Shown here piece after piece: positions 17,715 to 26,988 of a DNA stretch of 35,913 bases; positions within the stretch are counted from its first letter, which is position 1, and each line of letters opens with the position of its first letter. Both the position numbers and the translations under genes were made by a program. Origin of the DNA: Planctomycetaceae bacterium (GTDB lineage Bacteria > Planctomycetota > Planctomycetia > Planctomycetales > Planctomycetaceae); assembly GCA_018699955.1 (NCBI GenBank), contig JABISG010000021.1, forward strand, positions 1-35,913, read 5' to 3'. The notes under the pieces are model-generated. The model was not told where the DNA came from, did no database searches, and saw only the letters and a list, made by a program, of their open reading frames with translations.

Positions 17715-18374
17715 TCAAGGTTCGATCAAACCGTGTCGAATTGCGTAGCGGCATAGCTGAACGCGATCGTGAATGCCCAGTTTCTTCATGATCCGGTAAG
17801 AATGACTTTCAACCGACTTGCGCGAGAGTTCGAGTTTTCTCGCCACTTCCTTGGCGCAGTCGCCACTGGCAAGGTGCCGCAAGACGACCAATTGCTGATT
17901 AGTCAATTGGCTATCTGCTTCGTGGTCGGCAACGTCGAACCTCCGACGACGATCGTCGTATTTCAGCCACCGCTGCACTTCTGCCGAGAAGCTGGTCCGT
18001 CCCCCGACGGCGCCACGAACCGCATCGACAATCGCTGCTGTCGATTCTGTCTTTGCCAGAATGCCACAGGTGTTCAACCGTAAGGCCTGCCTGATGAGCG
18101 GCACGGCGATTGTCCCGGCAAGAAAGATCAGTTTGGTCTTCTTGGAAAGTTCGCCGATTTGTGAGGCGAATTCAAAGGCCTGTCCCGAGGAGCGATCGGC
18201 ATCGAGAATGGCAACGTCAATATCGGAATTTGAGATTTGCTGCAGAGCCACGCCACTGCGGCTGCTTGCAATCTCAACCGTCATCTCCGACTGTGAATTG
18301 AGACGGTCTTCGATTGCTTCGGGCAATACCGCTCGATCGCTGATTACGGCGATGCGAATGTCACAAAGTTTCAT
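17715..18374 (-). CDS. NarL/LuxR-family response regulator with degenerate receiver
   Basis: The 219-residue protein has an N-terminal receiver-like domain (IRIAVISDRAVLPE, IDVAILDADRSSG, GILAKTES) and a C-terminal LuxR HTH (LTNQQLVVLRHLASGDCAKEVARKLELSRKSVESHSYRIMKKLGI). The first acidic pair is reduced to one Asp and the MP usually found after the phospho-acceptor is absent, so phosphorylation may differ from normal. ATG 18374 was chosen over the in-frame GTG at 18389 because the GGAG ribosome-binding site overlaps the GTG. It lies between the hybrid kinase and another receiver protein, all on the minus strand. Confidence 0.88.
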   Translation of the reverse strand: MKLCDIRIAVISDRAVLPEAIEDRLNSQSEMTVEIASSRSGVALQQISNSDIDVAILDADRSSGQAFEFASQIGELSKKTKLIFLAGTIAVPLIRQALRLNTCGILAKTESTAAIVDAVRGAVGGRTSFSAEVQRWLKYDDRRRRFDVADHEADSQLTNQQLVVLRHLASGDCAKEVARKLELSRKSVESHSYRIMKKLGIHDRVQLCRYAIRHGLIEP

Positions 18375-18498
18375 CTGCCGATTCTCCACGTGCTACGATG
18401 CTCGCAACGTTTGAGGTTCACTTCGATAGAAAAGTCACTCGACACAAGACTAGAATGCCCGCTGACAAAGGTAGCCGTTGACAGTGATGAAACTCGAA

Positions 18499-19167
18499 TT
18501 AAGAGGGACTTCGCAGCTCTTCAACGAGAGCCTGTAACTCATTGAGTTTTGCTTTGAGCGCGTTGTGTTCCGATTGGAACTGCTCGAATTTGCTTTGCGT
18601 GATTGTCCGTACCTCTTCCACAGCGGTCTGCCAGTCGCCGCCGCCGCGGCCCCCGCCCGATGCCGGCGGTGCGGAGGCCGAACCACTCATTTCAACGCCG
18701 GCGGTGGGAGACCCGGTGCTGGTGTTCGCTGAATCCGTCCCCCCGGTCGATTCCCCGTTCAGCCGTTTTTGGATCATGGACAGGTTGCGGAACAAACGCT
18801 CTTTGTCGATCGGCTTCAGCATCACATCGACGAAACCTAAAGAAACGGCTTGCTGCAGCAAGCCCGCCTCTTTGCGATGGACGTCTGCCGAGGGACGCAG
18901 CGCCGTCATCAAAATGAATTCCGGCGGGGGAATCTCTCCAGCGTCGGTGAGGCGATTGATGTTCAGAGATGCCTTGAATAGATCGATGCCATCCATGCCC
19001 GGCATCAGGAGGTCCGTGAGAACGGCACCAATCGTGTTATCTTTCTTGAGCAACTCAATCGCGTCATTTCCGGAAGCCGCGGTGACGACACTGTAGCCGT
19101 TATCGGTCAACAGACGGTCCATGGAATGGCGCACAACCCCAACATCGTCTACGACAATGACTTTCAT
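18499..19167 (-). CDS. Response-regulator receiver with Gly/Ser linker and coiled-coil tail
   Basis: The 222-residue protein starts with a full receiver: VIVVDDVG, phospho-acceptor VLTDLLMPGMDG, LMTALRPS and VMLKPIDK. Instead of a DNA-binding domain it has a low-complexity linker (~140-175, Gly/Ser/Thr/Pro rich) and a C-terminal helix (~185-220, EEVRTITQSKFEQFQSE) likely to form a coiled coil. Such an output suggests protein-protein signalling or dimerisation control. GGAAGG nine bases upstream supports the start. Confidence 0.85.
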   Translation of the reverse strand: MKVIVVDDVGVVRHSMDRLLTDNGYSVVTAASGNDAIELLKKDNTIGAVLTDLLMPGMDGIDLFKASLNINRLTDAGEIPPPEFILMTALRPSADVHRKEAGLLQQAVSLGFVDVMLKPIDKERLFRNLSMIQKRLNGESTGGTDSANTSTGSPTAGVEMSGSASAPPASGGGRGGGDWQTAVEEVRTITQSKFEQFQSEHNALKAKLNELQALVEELRSPS

Positions 19168-19651
19168 TGGATGCCGCCTTCCATAAGCGGTTAGAGAATT
19201 TCGGATCGGCGCGTCTGGATTCCCTGGTCAGAAGGGACTGCCGACGTGCGGCTGAGTGAGTCTGAGGCAAATTGCGGAATCGAAGTAGAACCACGGGGGG
19301 CTACAGAATGTCATCGGCCCGAAAAGGATTTCGCCTCCATAGGGTATTCACCCCTGTTCGTGAGGCCACTGTCGCGGCAATCGGTACTGCTATTGCAATA
19401 GGTCGGCGACTTGAGAATTCTTCTCAAAATTTTTGCGTCTGACTTCTGGCGAGAACAAGCGCAGCGCATTCCGGTGTTGGTGCGTATATTTTGTTCATCC
19501 TGACTCTGCTGAGCGGAGACAACGGTCGGATAAACACGGGGCAATGTCAGTGGGTGATAACGGTTCTCGCTCGGCGAGGCGAAGAACCGCCGCGTGGCCA
19601 CAGCGGGCTCTTTCTACCGATCTGCCTCGCTTCCGCCTGCCGCGTTTCCGC
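19168..19651. other. Intergenic region with two small palindromes
   Basis: No gene was found in these 484 bases. CTATTGCAATAG (19390-19401) and TTGAGAA/TTCTCAA across three bases (19411-19427) lie next to each other about 220-260 bases upstream of the receiver/coiled-coil gene. At 19627-19664, overlapping the 3' end of the sigma-54 activator, are three imperfect copies of a ~14-base CTTCCGCCT-type unit. Confidence 0.4.
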
Positions 19652-20704
19652 CTACCGCACTTCCGCATCCAGATGGTAATCGCTGATCTTCTTATGCAGT
19701 GTGTTGCGGTTGATGCCGAGCCGCGTCGCCGCTTTGGTCTGCACACCCTGACACGTGCTGAGAACCTGCGAGATCAGTTCCTTTTCGACCAGTGAGACGA
19801 CCCGCTCGTGGAGGTCGTTGGCTGCGTCGCCCGCTTCGGAAAGGCCAAGGGCAACCAACTCACGACAGAGGGCCTCTGCACCGCCCGTTTTTGCGCGGCC
19901 GATACGGACGGGGGCCAAGCCACGAACATGCGGGGGGAATGCATCCGCGTCGAGCGTGTCGCCGTCGGTCAGCACAATCGCCCGCTCGACATAATTCTGT
20001 AGTTCGCGAACGTTCCCGGGCCAGGCGTAGCGTTGCAGGAACGAGATCGCCTCGGCCGTCGGTTGCGGAGTTGGTTTACCGTTTTTCGCAGCATAGGTTG
20101 CGATAAAGAAATCGACCAATAACGGCACGTCTTCCGGGCGATCGCGGAGCGGGGGCAAATAGATCGGCAGCACGTTCAGCCGGTAGTAAAGGTCTTCGCG
20201 AAATCGATCTTCGTCGATTTCGTCCAACAGATCGCGATTGGTCGCGGCGACGATGCGGCAATCAACCTCAATGCTCTTGGTATCACCGACTCGCTCAAAT
20301 TCGTGTTCCTGCAACACGCGCAACAACTTGACCTGCAGCTTGTAACTGACCGAATTGATTTCATCGAGAAATACCGTTCCGCCGTGAGCCGCCTCGAACC
20401 GGCCGGTGCGGTTTTCAAACGCGTTGGTGAAGGCTCCTTTGACGTGTCCGAACAGTTCGCTTTCCAGCAAACTTTCGCTCAGCGCGCCACAATTGACACG
20501 AATGAACGGACCGCTTGCCCGTGGGCTGAGTTCGTGGACGGCCCGGGCAATCAACTCCTTGCCCGTTCCCGTTTCGCCGGTGAGCAACACCGTGGCCGAT
20601 GATTGAGCGGCCCGTTGTGTTAGCGCGTAGACATCCTGCATGACGGGCGCGTTGCCGATCATGCCCGCGATTTTCGACTGAGACTGTGAAGTGGCCATGG
20701 CCAT
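19652..20704 (-). CDS. Sigma-54-dependent activator lacking a sensory domain (AAA+ plus Fis HTH)
   Basis: The 350-residue protein starts almost directly with the NtrC-type AAA+ domain: Walker A GETGTGKE (~43-50), Walker [10 protein letters not shown] (~108-116), the [14 protein letters not shown] arginine region and WPGNVREL. A Fis-type helix-turn-helix ([18 protein letters not shown]) ends it. Such ATPases remodel RNA polymerase-sigma-54 to open promoters. There is no receiver, GAF or PAS domain, so activity must be set by expression or a partner. The sigma-54-contacting loop, normally GAFTGA, reads GAFTNA (90-95). No clear ribosome-binding site precedes the chosen ATG. Confidence 0.9.
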   Translation of the reverse strand: MAMATSQSQSKIAGMIGNAPVMQDVYALTQRAAQSSATVLLTGETGTGKELIARAVHELSPRASGPFIRVNCGALSESLLESELFGHVKGAFTNAFENRTGRFEAAHGGTVFLDEINSVSYKLQVKLLRVLQEHEFERVGDTKSIEVDCRIVAATNRDLLDEIDEDRFREDLYYRLNVLPIYLPPLRDRPEDVPLLVDFFIATYAAKNGKPTPQPTAEAISFLQRYAWPGNVRELQNYVERAIVLTDGDTLDADAFPPHVRGLAPVRIGRAKTGGAEALCRELVALGLSEAGDAANDLHERVVSLVEKELISQVLSTCQGVQTKAATRLGINRNTLHKKISDYHLDAEVR

Positions 20705-20931
20705 GTGTTAACTGCACCGAGTGCCGTAAGCGCATCTAGAATTCGTGCCACGATTATAGGCGGCATGCCTGCGGTGCATAGCAATTCCAAGGTGGAAAGT
20801 GCGAATTCTGGAGAAAACGACGGTTTCAACGAATGGTAAACCGCCTCAAGCAGTGCGACAATGCGATAGGGTGCACTGAGTGCAGGCAGGGGTGCTGCGC
20901 ATGCATGCAATGCGGGCTGGTGTTTGCCGAC

Positions 20932-22623
20932 TTACTTGCCCTTTTGCTTTTGCTTCTGAATCTTTGCCCAGGCATCGCGCAACGGGGTCGTTCGGTTAAA
21001 TACCGGGGTTTGCGGGGTCGAATCGGTATCGACGCAAAAATAGCCCCGCCGCTCAAATTGGAAGCGATCACCGGGAGTAGCCTGACTCAAAGACGGCTCG
21101 AGTTGGCAGCCGGTGAGTGTTTTCAGCGAGTTCGCGTTGAGGTTATCGCGGTAGGTCTGGCCTTCCTGGACATCGTTCGGATCGGGATTCTCGAACAAAT
21201 GATCGTACAGCCGCACTTCGGCTTCGACGGCGTGTGCAGCAGAAACCCAATGCAGGGTCCCCTTCACCTTTCGACCGTCGGGCGCATCGCCGCCACGCGT
21301 GGCGGGGTCATAGGTGCAGCGTAGTTCGATGACGTTTCCATCATCGTCCTTAATGACCTCCGTGCAGGTGATGAAGTAGGCATAACGCAGTCGCACTTCT
21401 TTGCCGACCGAGAGGCGAAAGAACTTCCGCGGCGCGTCTTCCATAAAATCATCGCGTTCGATGTACAACTCTCGCGAGAACGGAATCGTCCGCGAGCCGG
21501 CCGACGCATCTTCCGGATTGTTAATCGCATCCAACTCTTCGCTTTCGCCTTCCGGGTAATTTTCGATGACGACCTTCAGCGGGTTGAGTACGGCAAGTCG
21601 GCGTTCGGCGCGCTTGTTCAAGTCGGCGCGTAACGCGTTTTCGAGGACGGCCATGTCGGTCGTACTGTTGAATTTGGTGACGCCGATTTCGTGGCAGAAT
21701 GCGCGAATCGATTCGGGCGTGTAACCACGACGCCTCAGCCCGCAAATGGTTGGCATACGGGGATCGTCCCAGCCGCTCACCTGTTTCTCCTCCACCAGTT
21801 CGAGCAGCTTCCGTTTGCTCATCATGGTGTAGGTGAGGTTGAGCCGGGCGAACTCGATTTGTTGAGGGTGATAGATGCCGAGCGCGTCGAGGTACCAATC
21901 GTACAACGGACGGTGGTCTTCAAACTCCATCGTGCAAATGGAGTGCGTCACGCGCTCGATCGAATCGCTTTCACCGTGCGTGAAATCGTACATCGGGTGG
22001 ATGCACCAGGTGTCGCCGGTTCGATGGTGCGTCGCGGTGAGAATGCGGTACATCACCGGGTCGCGCAGGTTCATGTTGGGCGATGCCATATCGACTTTTG
22101 CACGCAGCGTTTTCGATCCGTCGGGAAATTCGCCCGCTTTCATCCGCGCAAACAGGTCGAGGTTCTCTTCGACGCTGCGACTGCGGTGCGGGCTTTCGGT
22201 TCCCGCTTCGGTCACCGTGCCGCGATGCTCTCGCATCTCATCGCCGTTCAAATCGCAGACGAACGCTTTGCCGTCGTTAATAAGTAGGACGGCCCAATCG
22301 TAGAGTTGCTCGAAGTAATCGGATGCGTAGAACTCGCGGTCTTCCCAATCGAAGCCAAGCCAGCGGATGTCCTCTTTGATCGCATCGACGTATTCCTGCT
22401 CTTCCTTCGCGGGATTGGTGTCGTCGAAACGCAGATTGTATTTGCCGCCAAATTCCTCGGCGATGCCGAAGTTCAGGCAGATCGACTTCGCATGCCCAAT
22501 GTGCAGATAACCATTCGGCTCGGGCGGAAACCGCGTCTGCACGCGCCCGTCCCATTTGCCGCTGTCAATGTCATCGGCCACCATTTGGCGGACAAAATCG
22601 GTGGGGGTGGACTCTTCCATCAT
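20932..22623 (-). CDS. glnS: Glutaminyl-tRNA synthetase
   Basis: The 563-residue class I synthetase attaches glutamine to tRNA-Gln. It shows [21 protein letters not shown], the KMSKS equivalent TMMSKRKL, and the all-beta anticodon-binding half. Length and order match bacterial GlnRS, a family thought to have been acquired from eukaryotes. Together with gltX nearby it implies direct glutaminylation and not only the Glu-tRNA-Gln amidation route. GGAG upstream of the paired ATGs supports the start. Its start lies near the accessory islet on the same strand. Confidence 0.96.
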   Translation of the reverse strand: MMEESTPTDFVRQMVADDIDSGKWDGRVQTRFPPEPNGYLHIGHAKSICLNFGIAEEFGGKYNLRFDDTNPAKEEQEYVDAIKEDIRWLGFDWEDREFYASDYFEQLYDWAVLLINDGKAFVCDLNGDEMREHRGTVTEAGTESPHRSRSVEENLDLFARMKAGEFPDGSKTLRAKVDMASPNMNLRDPVMYRILTATHHRTGDTWCIHPMYDFTHGESDSIERVTHSICTMEFEDHRPLYDWYLDALGIYHPQQIEFARLNLTYTMMSKRKLLELVEEKQVSGWDDPRMPTICGLRRRGYTPESIRAFCHEIGVTKFNSTTDMAVLENALRADLNKRAERRLAVLNPLKVVIENYPEGESEELDAINNPEDASAGSRTIPFSRELYIERDDFMEDAPRKFFRLSVGKEVRLRYAYFITCTEVIKDDDGNVIELRCTYDPATRGGDAPDGRKVKGTLHWVSAAHAVEAEVRLYDHLFENPDPNDVQEGQTYRDNLNANSLKTLTGCQLEPSLSQATPGDRFQFERRGYFCVDTDSTPQTPVFNRTTPLRDAWAKIQKQKQKGK

Positions 22624-22653
22624 CCATGAAGCTCCATTTTGAAGCGAAATTGG

Positions 22654-23748
22654 TTATACGAGCAGATTCGGCCAGTTAACGTCTTGGCAGGCGCGAGTAT
22701 CGAACAGCATCGGAACTTGAAAGACGTTTTTGTAGTTGACCGCCAACAAATCTGCATTGGGATCAATCAGTCGAACCTCTTTTGGCAGATTATTCTGTCG
22801 CTTTCGGTCATTCATCGCATCCGCAAAACACAGCCGCGCCATTCCATCGTACGGCGACAACGAAAATCCAATCACAATAATCTGCTTTGCTTCCCGCAGT
22901 GCGCCACCGGCCCGTGACCACGTGAGCCCGCTTCCGACGAGTTTATGGAGGGGCTTAAAGCCACCAAGACCCACAATTCCTGGGAACGAATATCGATCAC
23001 TAATCCCGTGATACCTTTCCAGCGCATTGTCTAGCGCACAGGTGGTATCAGCTCGCCAGAGTTCTGCACGGTATTCATATTCGTCCGGAATATTATCGTC
23101 AGAGGCATTTTCGTCGGTTTTTGAATAGAGCCTAGTGAACCCTGGAAGTGGATTGCCTCTTTCAAATTGAAACCAATCCGCCGATCCATGCATTTTAAGT
23201 ACGACAACGTGCGGCTCTTCTTTCAAATCCTGAAGTCCATGACTCCAAGTGGTTTTGCATTCGTCTAGCGCGTTTTCCACAAGAGTGTCATAATTGAAAG
23301 TGATTACTCCATCGCCCGCTCTTAATTGCTGTGCGAATCCGACAATGGCACTAACAGTGGCATCACGCTGTCTTTCAAGAATTACTCGGCTAACTTGTTC
23401 CTGAAGAAGACCGAGGACATGGTCAATCATCCTTGCATGATTCCACGGCGTTGCGGGCCCGTCGCCGCGGCCAACCCGTACTCGCTGCTGATCCATTCTC
23501 CACATTTCAGCATCATGGTGAGCATAGTCAAACAACTGCTCAACATTGATAGCCGTTGAGCCACCCTCCAACGCATGTAAGCGACCGCGAAAATCCCGAA
23601 TCCATTCCAACTGTTCATTGTCTTGGGCGGGAGAGTCAAGTTGTAATTCGATAGCTTGGATTAGGATATCTGTAAGTTCGGTTCCCAGCGGCAAACCAGC
23701 CGACTTGGAAAAGCCCGCTCCAAGTATGAACACTCGATTGCATTCCAT
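22654..23748 (-). CDS. SIR2-like NAD-binding/NADase-type protein
   Basis: The 364-residue protein carries SIR2-family motifs: FILGAGFSKSAGLP (~7-20) for NAD binding, TFNYDTLVEN (~150-159) with Asn152, LKMHGSADWF (~184-193) with His187, and a late IIVIGFSLSPYDG (~290-302). In phage-defence SIR2 proteins the equivalent Asn and His are needed to hydrolyse NAD. No zinc-cysteine module of protein-deacetylase sirtuins is visible. ATG 23748 places the Rossmann motif seven residues from the start, as usual; the longer frame looks noncoding. The gene is visibly AT-richer than glnS and gltX. It lies 133 bases after two small genes on the same strand. NAD depletion as a defence role is inference. Confidence 0.85.
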   Translation of the reverse strand: MECNRVFILGAGFSKSAGLPLGTELTDILIQAIELQLDSPAQDNEQLEWIRDFRGRLHALEGGSTAINVEQLFDYAHHDAEMWRMDQQRVRVGRGDGPATPWNHARMIDHVLGLLQEQVSRVILERQRDATVSAIVGFAQQLRAGDGVITFNYDTLVENALDECKTTWSHGLQDLKEEPHVVVLKMHGSADWFQFERGNPLPGFTRLYSKTDENASDDNIPDEYEYRAELWRADTTCALDNALERYHGISDRYSFPGIVGLGGFKPLHKLVGSGLTWSRAGGALREAKQIIVIGFSLSPYDGMARLCFADAMNDRKRQNNLPKEVRLIDPNADLLAVNYKNVFQVPMLFDTRACQDVNWPNLLV

Positions 23749-23881
23749 TGTGTTTCTCACTGAGCAGCGATTTCTGCATTCTGTCGTGTCGCAATGACGA
23801 TTCACTCTCAGGTCAAGGAAACGCGTGGGATGTTGCCAAGCAACTAAACGACTGCCCTAGATGGAACACGTGGCGACGTTC

Positions 23882-24133
23882 TCACGTCTTCGCCAACCCC
23901 TCGGGTTCCAATTCCACCTTGGCGACGCTGAAGCCAGCCGATTGCACGTCGGCGATGGCGGAGCGAATGGCTTCTTCCAGGGACTCGGCATTGCGGTGAA
24001 ACGTCACCCAGGCCTGACCTTCTGAACTGGCTGGCGATCCGTCATCGCATCCGGACTCAAACAGCGCGTTGGCTGCCGCTTCGGTCATTTCAGAAAGGTT
24101 TTTCAGAATTACCGTAAAGTCATATTCGTTCAT
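23882..24133 (-). CDS. Small acidic partner of HicA-like protein (short form)
   Basis: The 83-residue protein (MNEYDFTVILKNLSEM, FESGCDDGSPASSEG, ESLEEAIRSAIADVQSAGF) resembles the N-terminal part of proteins that I recall being encoded next to HicA-like genes and usually continuing into a C-terminal helix-turn-helix. Here the frame ends before any HTH, and the other frames downstream do not contain one. It starts 14 bases after the HicA-like gene with its ribosome-binding site at that gene's end, so the two are co-translated. An antitoxin or binding-partner role is inferred from gene arrangement only. Confidence 0.65.
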   Translation of the reverse strand: MNEYDFTVILKNLSEMTEAAANALFESGCDDGSPASSEGQAWVTFHRNAESLEEAIRSAIADVQSAGFSVAKVELEPEGLAKT

Positions 24134-24147
24134 GGACTGCCCCTATC

Positions 24148-24375
24148 TCAATTTGCGCGATCGCCAGCATGTGGACAGCGATCAACCATCCGCCGAATGT
24201 CTTTCGCATGTGCCTCGGGATTGCGTGGTGTCGAATACACGGCGTGTCGGCAACCACCCCGATGCGGACATCGCAACATTCCGAATAGATGTCCTTTGGA
24301 CATAGCAAACGACCATTCTCGATTTTCCGCATAGCGAATCGCTTCGCGAATGTGCTTGTTTGGGTGGTTTGCCAT
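24148..24375 (-). CDS. HicA-like small protein (putative toxin-type component)
   Basis: The 75-residue basic, Cys/His-rich protein shows HPNKHIREAIRYAENREW at the N-terminus, SKGHLFGMLRCPHRGGC in the middle and YSTPRNPEAHAKDIRRMVDRC at the end. The helix followed by a K-G-H strand resembles HicA mRNA-interferase proteins, where a His after GS is catalytic, but the Cys/His additions differ from classical HicA. It is the first gene of a minus-strand cassette followed by its short partner and the SIR2-like gene. Toxin activity is not shown by sequence. Confidence 0.65.
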   Translation of the reverse strand: MANHPNKHIREAIRYAENREWSFAMSKGHLFGMLRCPHRGGCRHAVYSTPRNPEAHAKDIRRMVDRCPHAGDRAN

Positions 24376-24425
24376 AAAGACTCTGTTTTATCGTTCCAAT
24401 TATAGCACCCGGGAAATTATTTTCC

Positions 24426-26006
24426 TCATTTTACAGCGGCAAGCGCCCGGTCGATGCGATTCAGACACCGTTCGCGCCCCAGCAACTCCAAACAATCAAA
24501 CATTCCCGGCCCCTTGGGTTTGCCGGTGGTGGCGACGCGCAGGGCGTGAATGATTTGTCCCATTTTGATGCCTTCGGCCTCGCAGAATGTGTGGAGGCAG
24601 GCGTCGGTTGTCGCGGCATCGAATGGTTCGACGGTTTCCAGTTGGGTGCGAAACTTTCTCAGCAATTTGGCTGCCGTCTCGTCTTTGCGGAGCCGTTTGT
24701 TGAATGCCTTTTCGTCGAACTGCAATTCGTCATCGGGGACGAAATACTCGTCGTAATCGAGGATGTCGCTGAAGATGGTTAACCGCTCGCCAAGGGCGGT
24801 GATGAGGCGGGCGATACCGTCGCGTGCCTCGGGGGATCCGACGGGGTGCAACCCGTCGGCTTTGAGGTTGGCACGTTCGAGGAACGGGATGCAACCGTTG
24901 GTCTTTTCTTCGATGGATAACTCGTTCATCCAGTGTTGCTGGTAGCTGTCGAGTTTGTCGGGATCGAGACCGGCGGGGCTTTTGACGACGCGGTCGAGTG
25001 TGAAGTTCTCGACGACGAATTCGCGCGACATGATTTCGGTCTTGTCATCGTACGACCAGCCGAGTCGTGAAAGCGCGTTGAAGATTCCTTCCGGCAGGTA
25101 GCCAATTTGTTCGTAGTATTCGACCATCACCGGGTTCAGCGTTTCGGAACTTCCCAGCCCGATGCGCGGGAAGACGCGGTCGGCCGCATCGAACATCTTC
25201 TTGAATTGCGGCATCTTGCGGTATTTTTCGATCTTCTTGTCGCGTTTGCTCAGTTTTTCTTTGGTGCCGGGAGCCGCGACGAACGGAATGTGCGCGAACG
25301 TGGGAAGTTCATACCCCAACGCTTGAAAAATGAGCGCCTGCACGGCCGTGTTTGTTAAATGTTCTTCAGCACGAATGACATGCGTGATTTCCATTTGCGC
25401 ATCGTCAACAACCGTCGCAAAGTTGTAGAGCGGCGATCCGTCGGCGCGGCAGATGACTGGATCGGAAATCAGCCCGCAATCCCATTCCACATGGCCGCGA
25501 ACATCGTCGTCGATGGCAATCTTTTCATCGCGCTGCACGAGAAACCGTAACACCGGTTGGCGGCCATTGGCTTCGAGTTGCCGTTTTTCGTCGTCGGTCA
25601 ACTCCAACGAGCGGCGGATGTTGAGGTACTGTCGTTTTTCTTTCTCGGCCTCCGTGCGGTCGGCTTGAATCTGCTCGGGCGTGTCGTAGTCGAAGTATGC
25701 ACGATTGGCGGCGATAAGTTCTTCGGCCGCTGCCCGATACAAATCGCCGCGCTGCGACTGAAAATACGGACCGTGTGGCCCTTCGACTTCCGGGCCTTCA
25801 TCCCAATCGAGCCCAAGCCAACGGAAGGCCTGTAGAATCGGCTGGAGTGCTTCTTCGACATTCCGTTGCTGGTCGGTATCGTCGATGCGGAGAATGAATT
25901 GCCCGCCGTTGTGGCGGGCCCACAGCCAGTTAAACAATGCTGTCCGCATGCCGCCAATGTGCATGTAACCGGTGGGGCTGGGGGCAAATCGCGTGCGAAT
26001 TGTCAT
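24426..26006 (-). CDS. gltX: Glutamyl-tRNA synthetase
   Basis: The 526-residue class I enzyme charges tRNA-Glu. Visible are [50 protein letters not shown] and a helical anticodon-binding C-terminal domain. The HIGG variant of HIGH is normal in this enzyme. Because glnS is present, this GluRS may be discriminating, but the deciding anticodon-domain residues were not assigned. The start is fixed by the RFAPSPTG motif five residues in; no Shine-Dalgarno sequence is seen. Confidence 0.96.
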   Translation of the reverse strand: MTIRTRFAPSPTGYMHIGGMRTALFNWLWARHNGGQFILRIDDTDQQRNVEEALQPILQAFRWLGLDWDEGPEVEGPHGPYFQSQRGDLYRAAAEELIAANRAYFDYDTPEQIQADRTEAEKEKRQYLNIRRSLELTDDEKRQLEANGRQPVLRFLVQRDEKIAIDDDVRGHVEWDCGLISDPVICRADGSPLYNFATVVDDAQMEITHVIRAEEHLTNTAVQALIFQALGYELPTFAHIPFVAAPGTKEKLSKRDKKIEKYRKMPQFKKMFDAADRVFPRIGLGSSETLNPVMVEYYEQIGYLPEGIFNALSRLGWSYDDKTEIMSREFVVENFTLDRVVKSPAGLDPDKLDSYQQHWMNELSIEEKTNGCIPFLERANLKADGLHPVGSPEARDGIARLITALGERLTIFSDILDYDEYFVPDDELQFDEKAFNKRLRKDETAAKLLRKFRTQLETVEPFDAATTDACLHTFCEAEGIKMGQIIHALRVATTGKPKGPGMFDCLELLGRERCLNRIDRALAAVK

Positions 26007-26012
26007 GGTGGG

Positions 26013-26172
26013 GAATGCAGAATGATGAAGGATGTAGGATGAATGACATTTACGAGTCGGCTAACTGATTACGGCAACGCCGGTTAGGTTTAGCAGACGG
26101 TAACCGTCCGAGTCCAGTCCGCCCGGAATCTCTCGTTTCTTCATCCTTCATCGTTCAGCATCTATCCTTCAT
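26013..26172. repeat. Inverted pair of GATGAAGGATG-containing repeats
   Basis: The left copy (26013-26046) and right copy (26138-26172, inverted) share ATGCNGAANGATGAAGGATG. They flank about 90 unremarkable bases between the divergent starts of gltX and the signal-anchored protein gene. The arms could form a large imperfect hairpin. Function is unknown. Confidence 0.5.
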
Positions 26173-26241
26173 ATTGACCCAATTCGGCAAGCGGCGTAGG
26201 ATTCCCACGCCAACCGTAGGGGGCTGAAAGCGGGGTTTGTC

Positions 26242-26988
26242 GTGACTGGCAAAAAAATTGTGCTGCTGGCCGTTGTACTGTTGCTGGCCCTGGGGGCCGG
26301 CGGCGGTGCAGTTCTCTGGTCTCTTGTGCAGGTTCCCGACTTTTACCAAGCGGCGTTGGCCACACCGCCCGATCCGGTGATCCAGCGGAAGGCGGCCAAA
26401 ACATTTGTCGCCCGCACCGTGCAGCTTGTCGAAGATATCAAGCACTCCGACACATGGTCGCAGGAGTTCGACGGCGGCCAGGTGAATGCGTGGCTGGCCA
26501 ACGAGCTACACAGTAAATACGCCGAATTGGTTCCCCCCGGCATCCGCGACCCGCGTGTCGGCTTCGACGACAAATTTGTGTTGGTGGGTTTCTACTACGA
26601 AACAGAGGAATGGCAGGGAGTGGTCAGCCTGCGATTGCGGCCGTGGGTTCCCAAGCCGAACACGCTGGCAATTGAGATCGCGTCGATCCGGGCCGGGTTG
26701 GTGCCAATTCCACTCGACAGCGTACTGGAGGAACTTTCGAGTCAAATCGAGACCGATGGTTGGCGAGCGGAGTGGACACAACTCGAAGACAATGACGTTC
26801 TCCTCGTCCACTTCGACAGCGGCGACAAAGACCAGCCGGTGCTGGAGACGGTGCAGGTTGACGGCGAAACGGTACGGATTTCCGGCAGCCGCGGGCAGCG
26901 TCCCAAACAGCAAAACGAAGGGGCGTCACCGGATTCCGAATCGACGTTCAACATCTCTCGCGTAAGCGCTCAATCGGTCGTGAAGTAG
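26242..26988 (+). CDS. Signal-anchored protein of unknown function
   Basis: The 248-residue product starts at GTG preceded by a GGGG element. A short basic start and a long hydrophobic segment (~5-29) look like a signal anchor or uncleaved signal peptide; the rest is predicted extracytoplasmic, with mixed alpha/beta content and several Trp and acidic residues (EFDGGQVNAWLANEL, WVPKPNTLAIEI). The tail (~218-248) is low complexity. The stop overlaps the 3' end of the opposite-strand phosphoesterase gene by 19 bases. I do not recognise the family. Confidence 0.65.
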   Translation: MTGKKIVLLAVVLLLALGAGGGAVLWSLVQVPDFYQAALATPPDPVIQRKAAKTFVARTVQLVEDIKHSDTWSQEFDGGQVNAWLANELHSKYAELVPPGIRDPRVGFDDKFVLVGFYYETEEWQGVVSLRLRPWVPKPNTLAIEIASIRAGLVPIPLDSVLEELSSQIETDGWRAEWTQLEDNDVLLVHFDSGDKDQPVLETVQVDGETVRISGSRGQRPKQQNEGASPDSESTFNISRVSAQSVVK

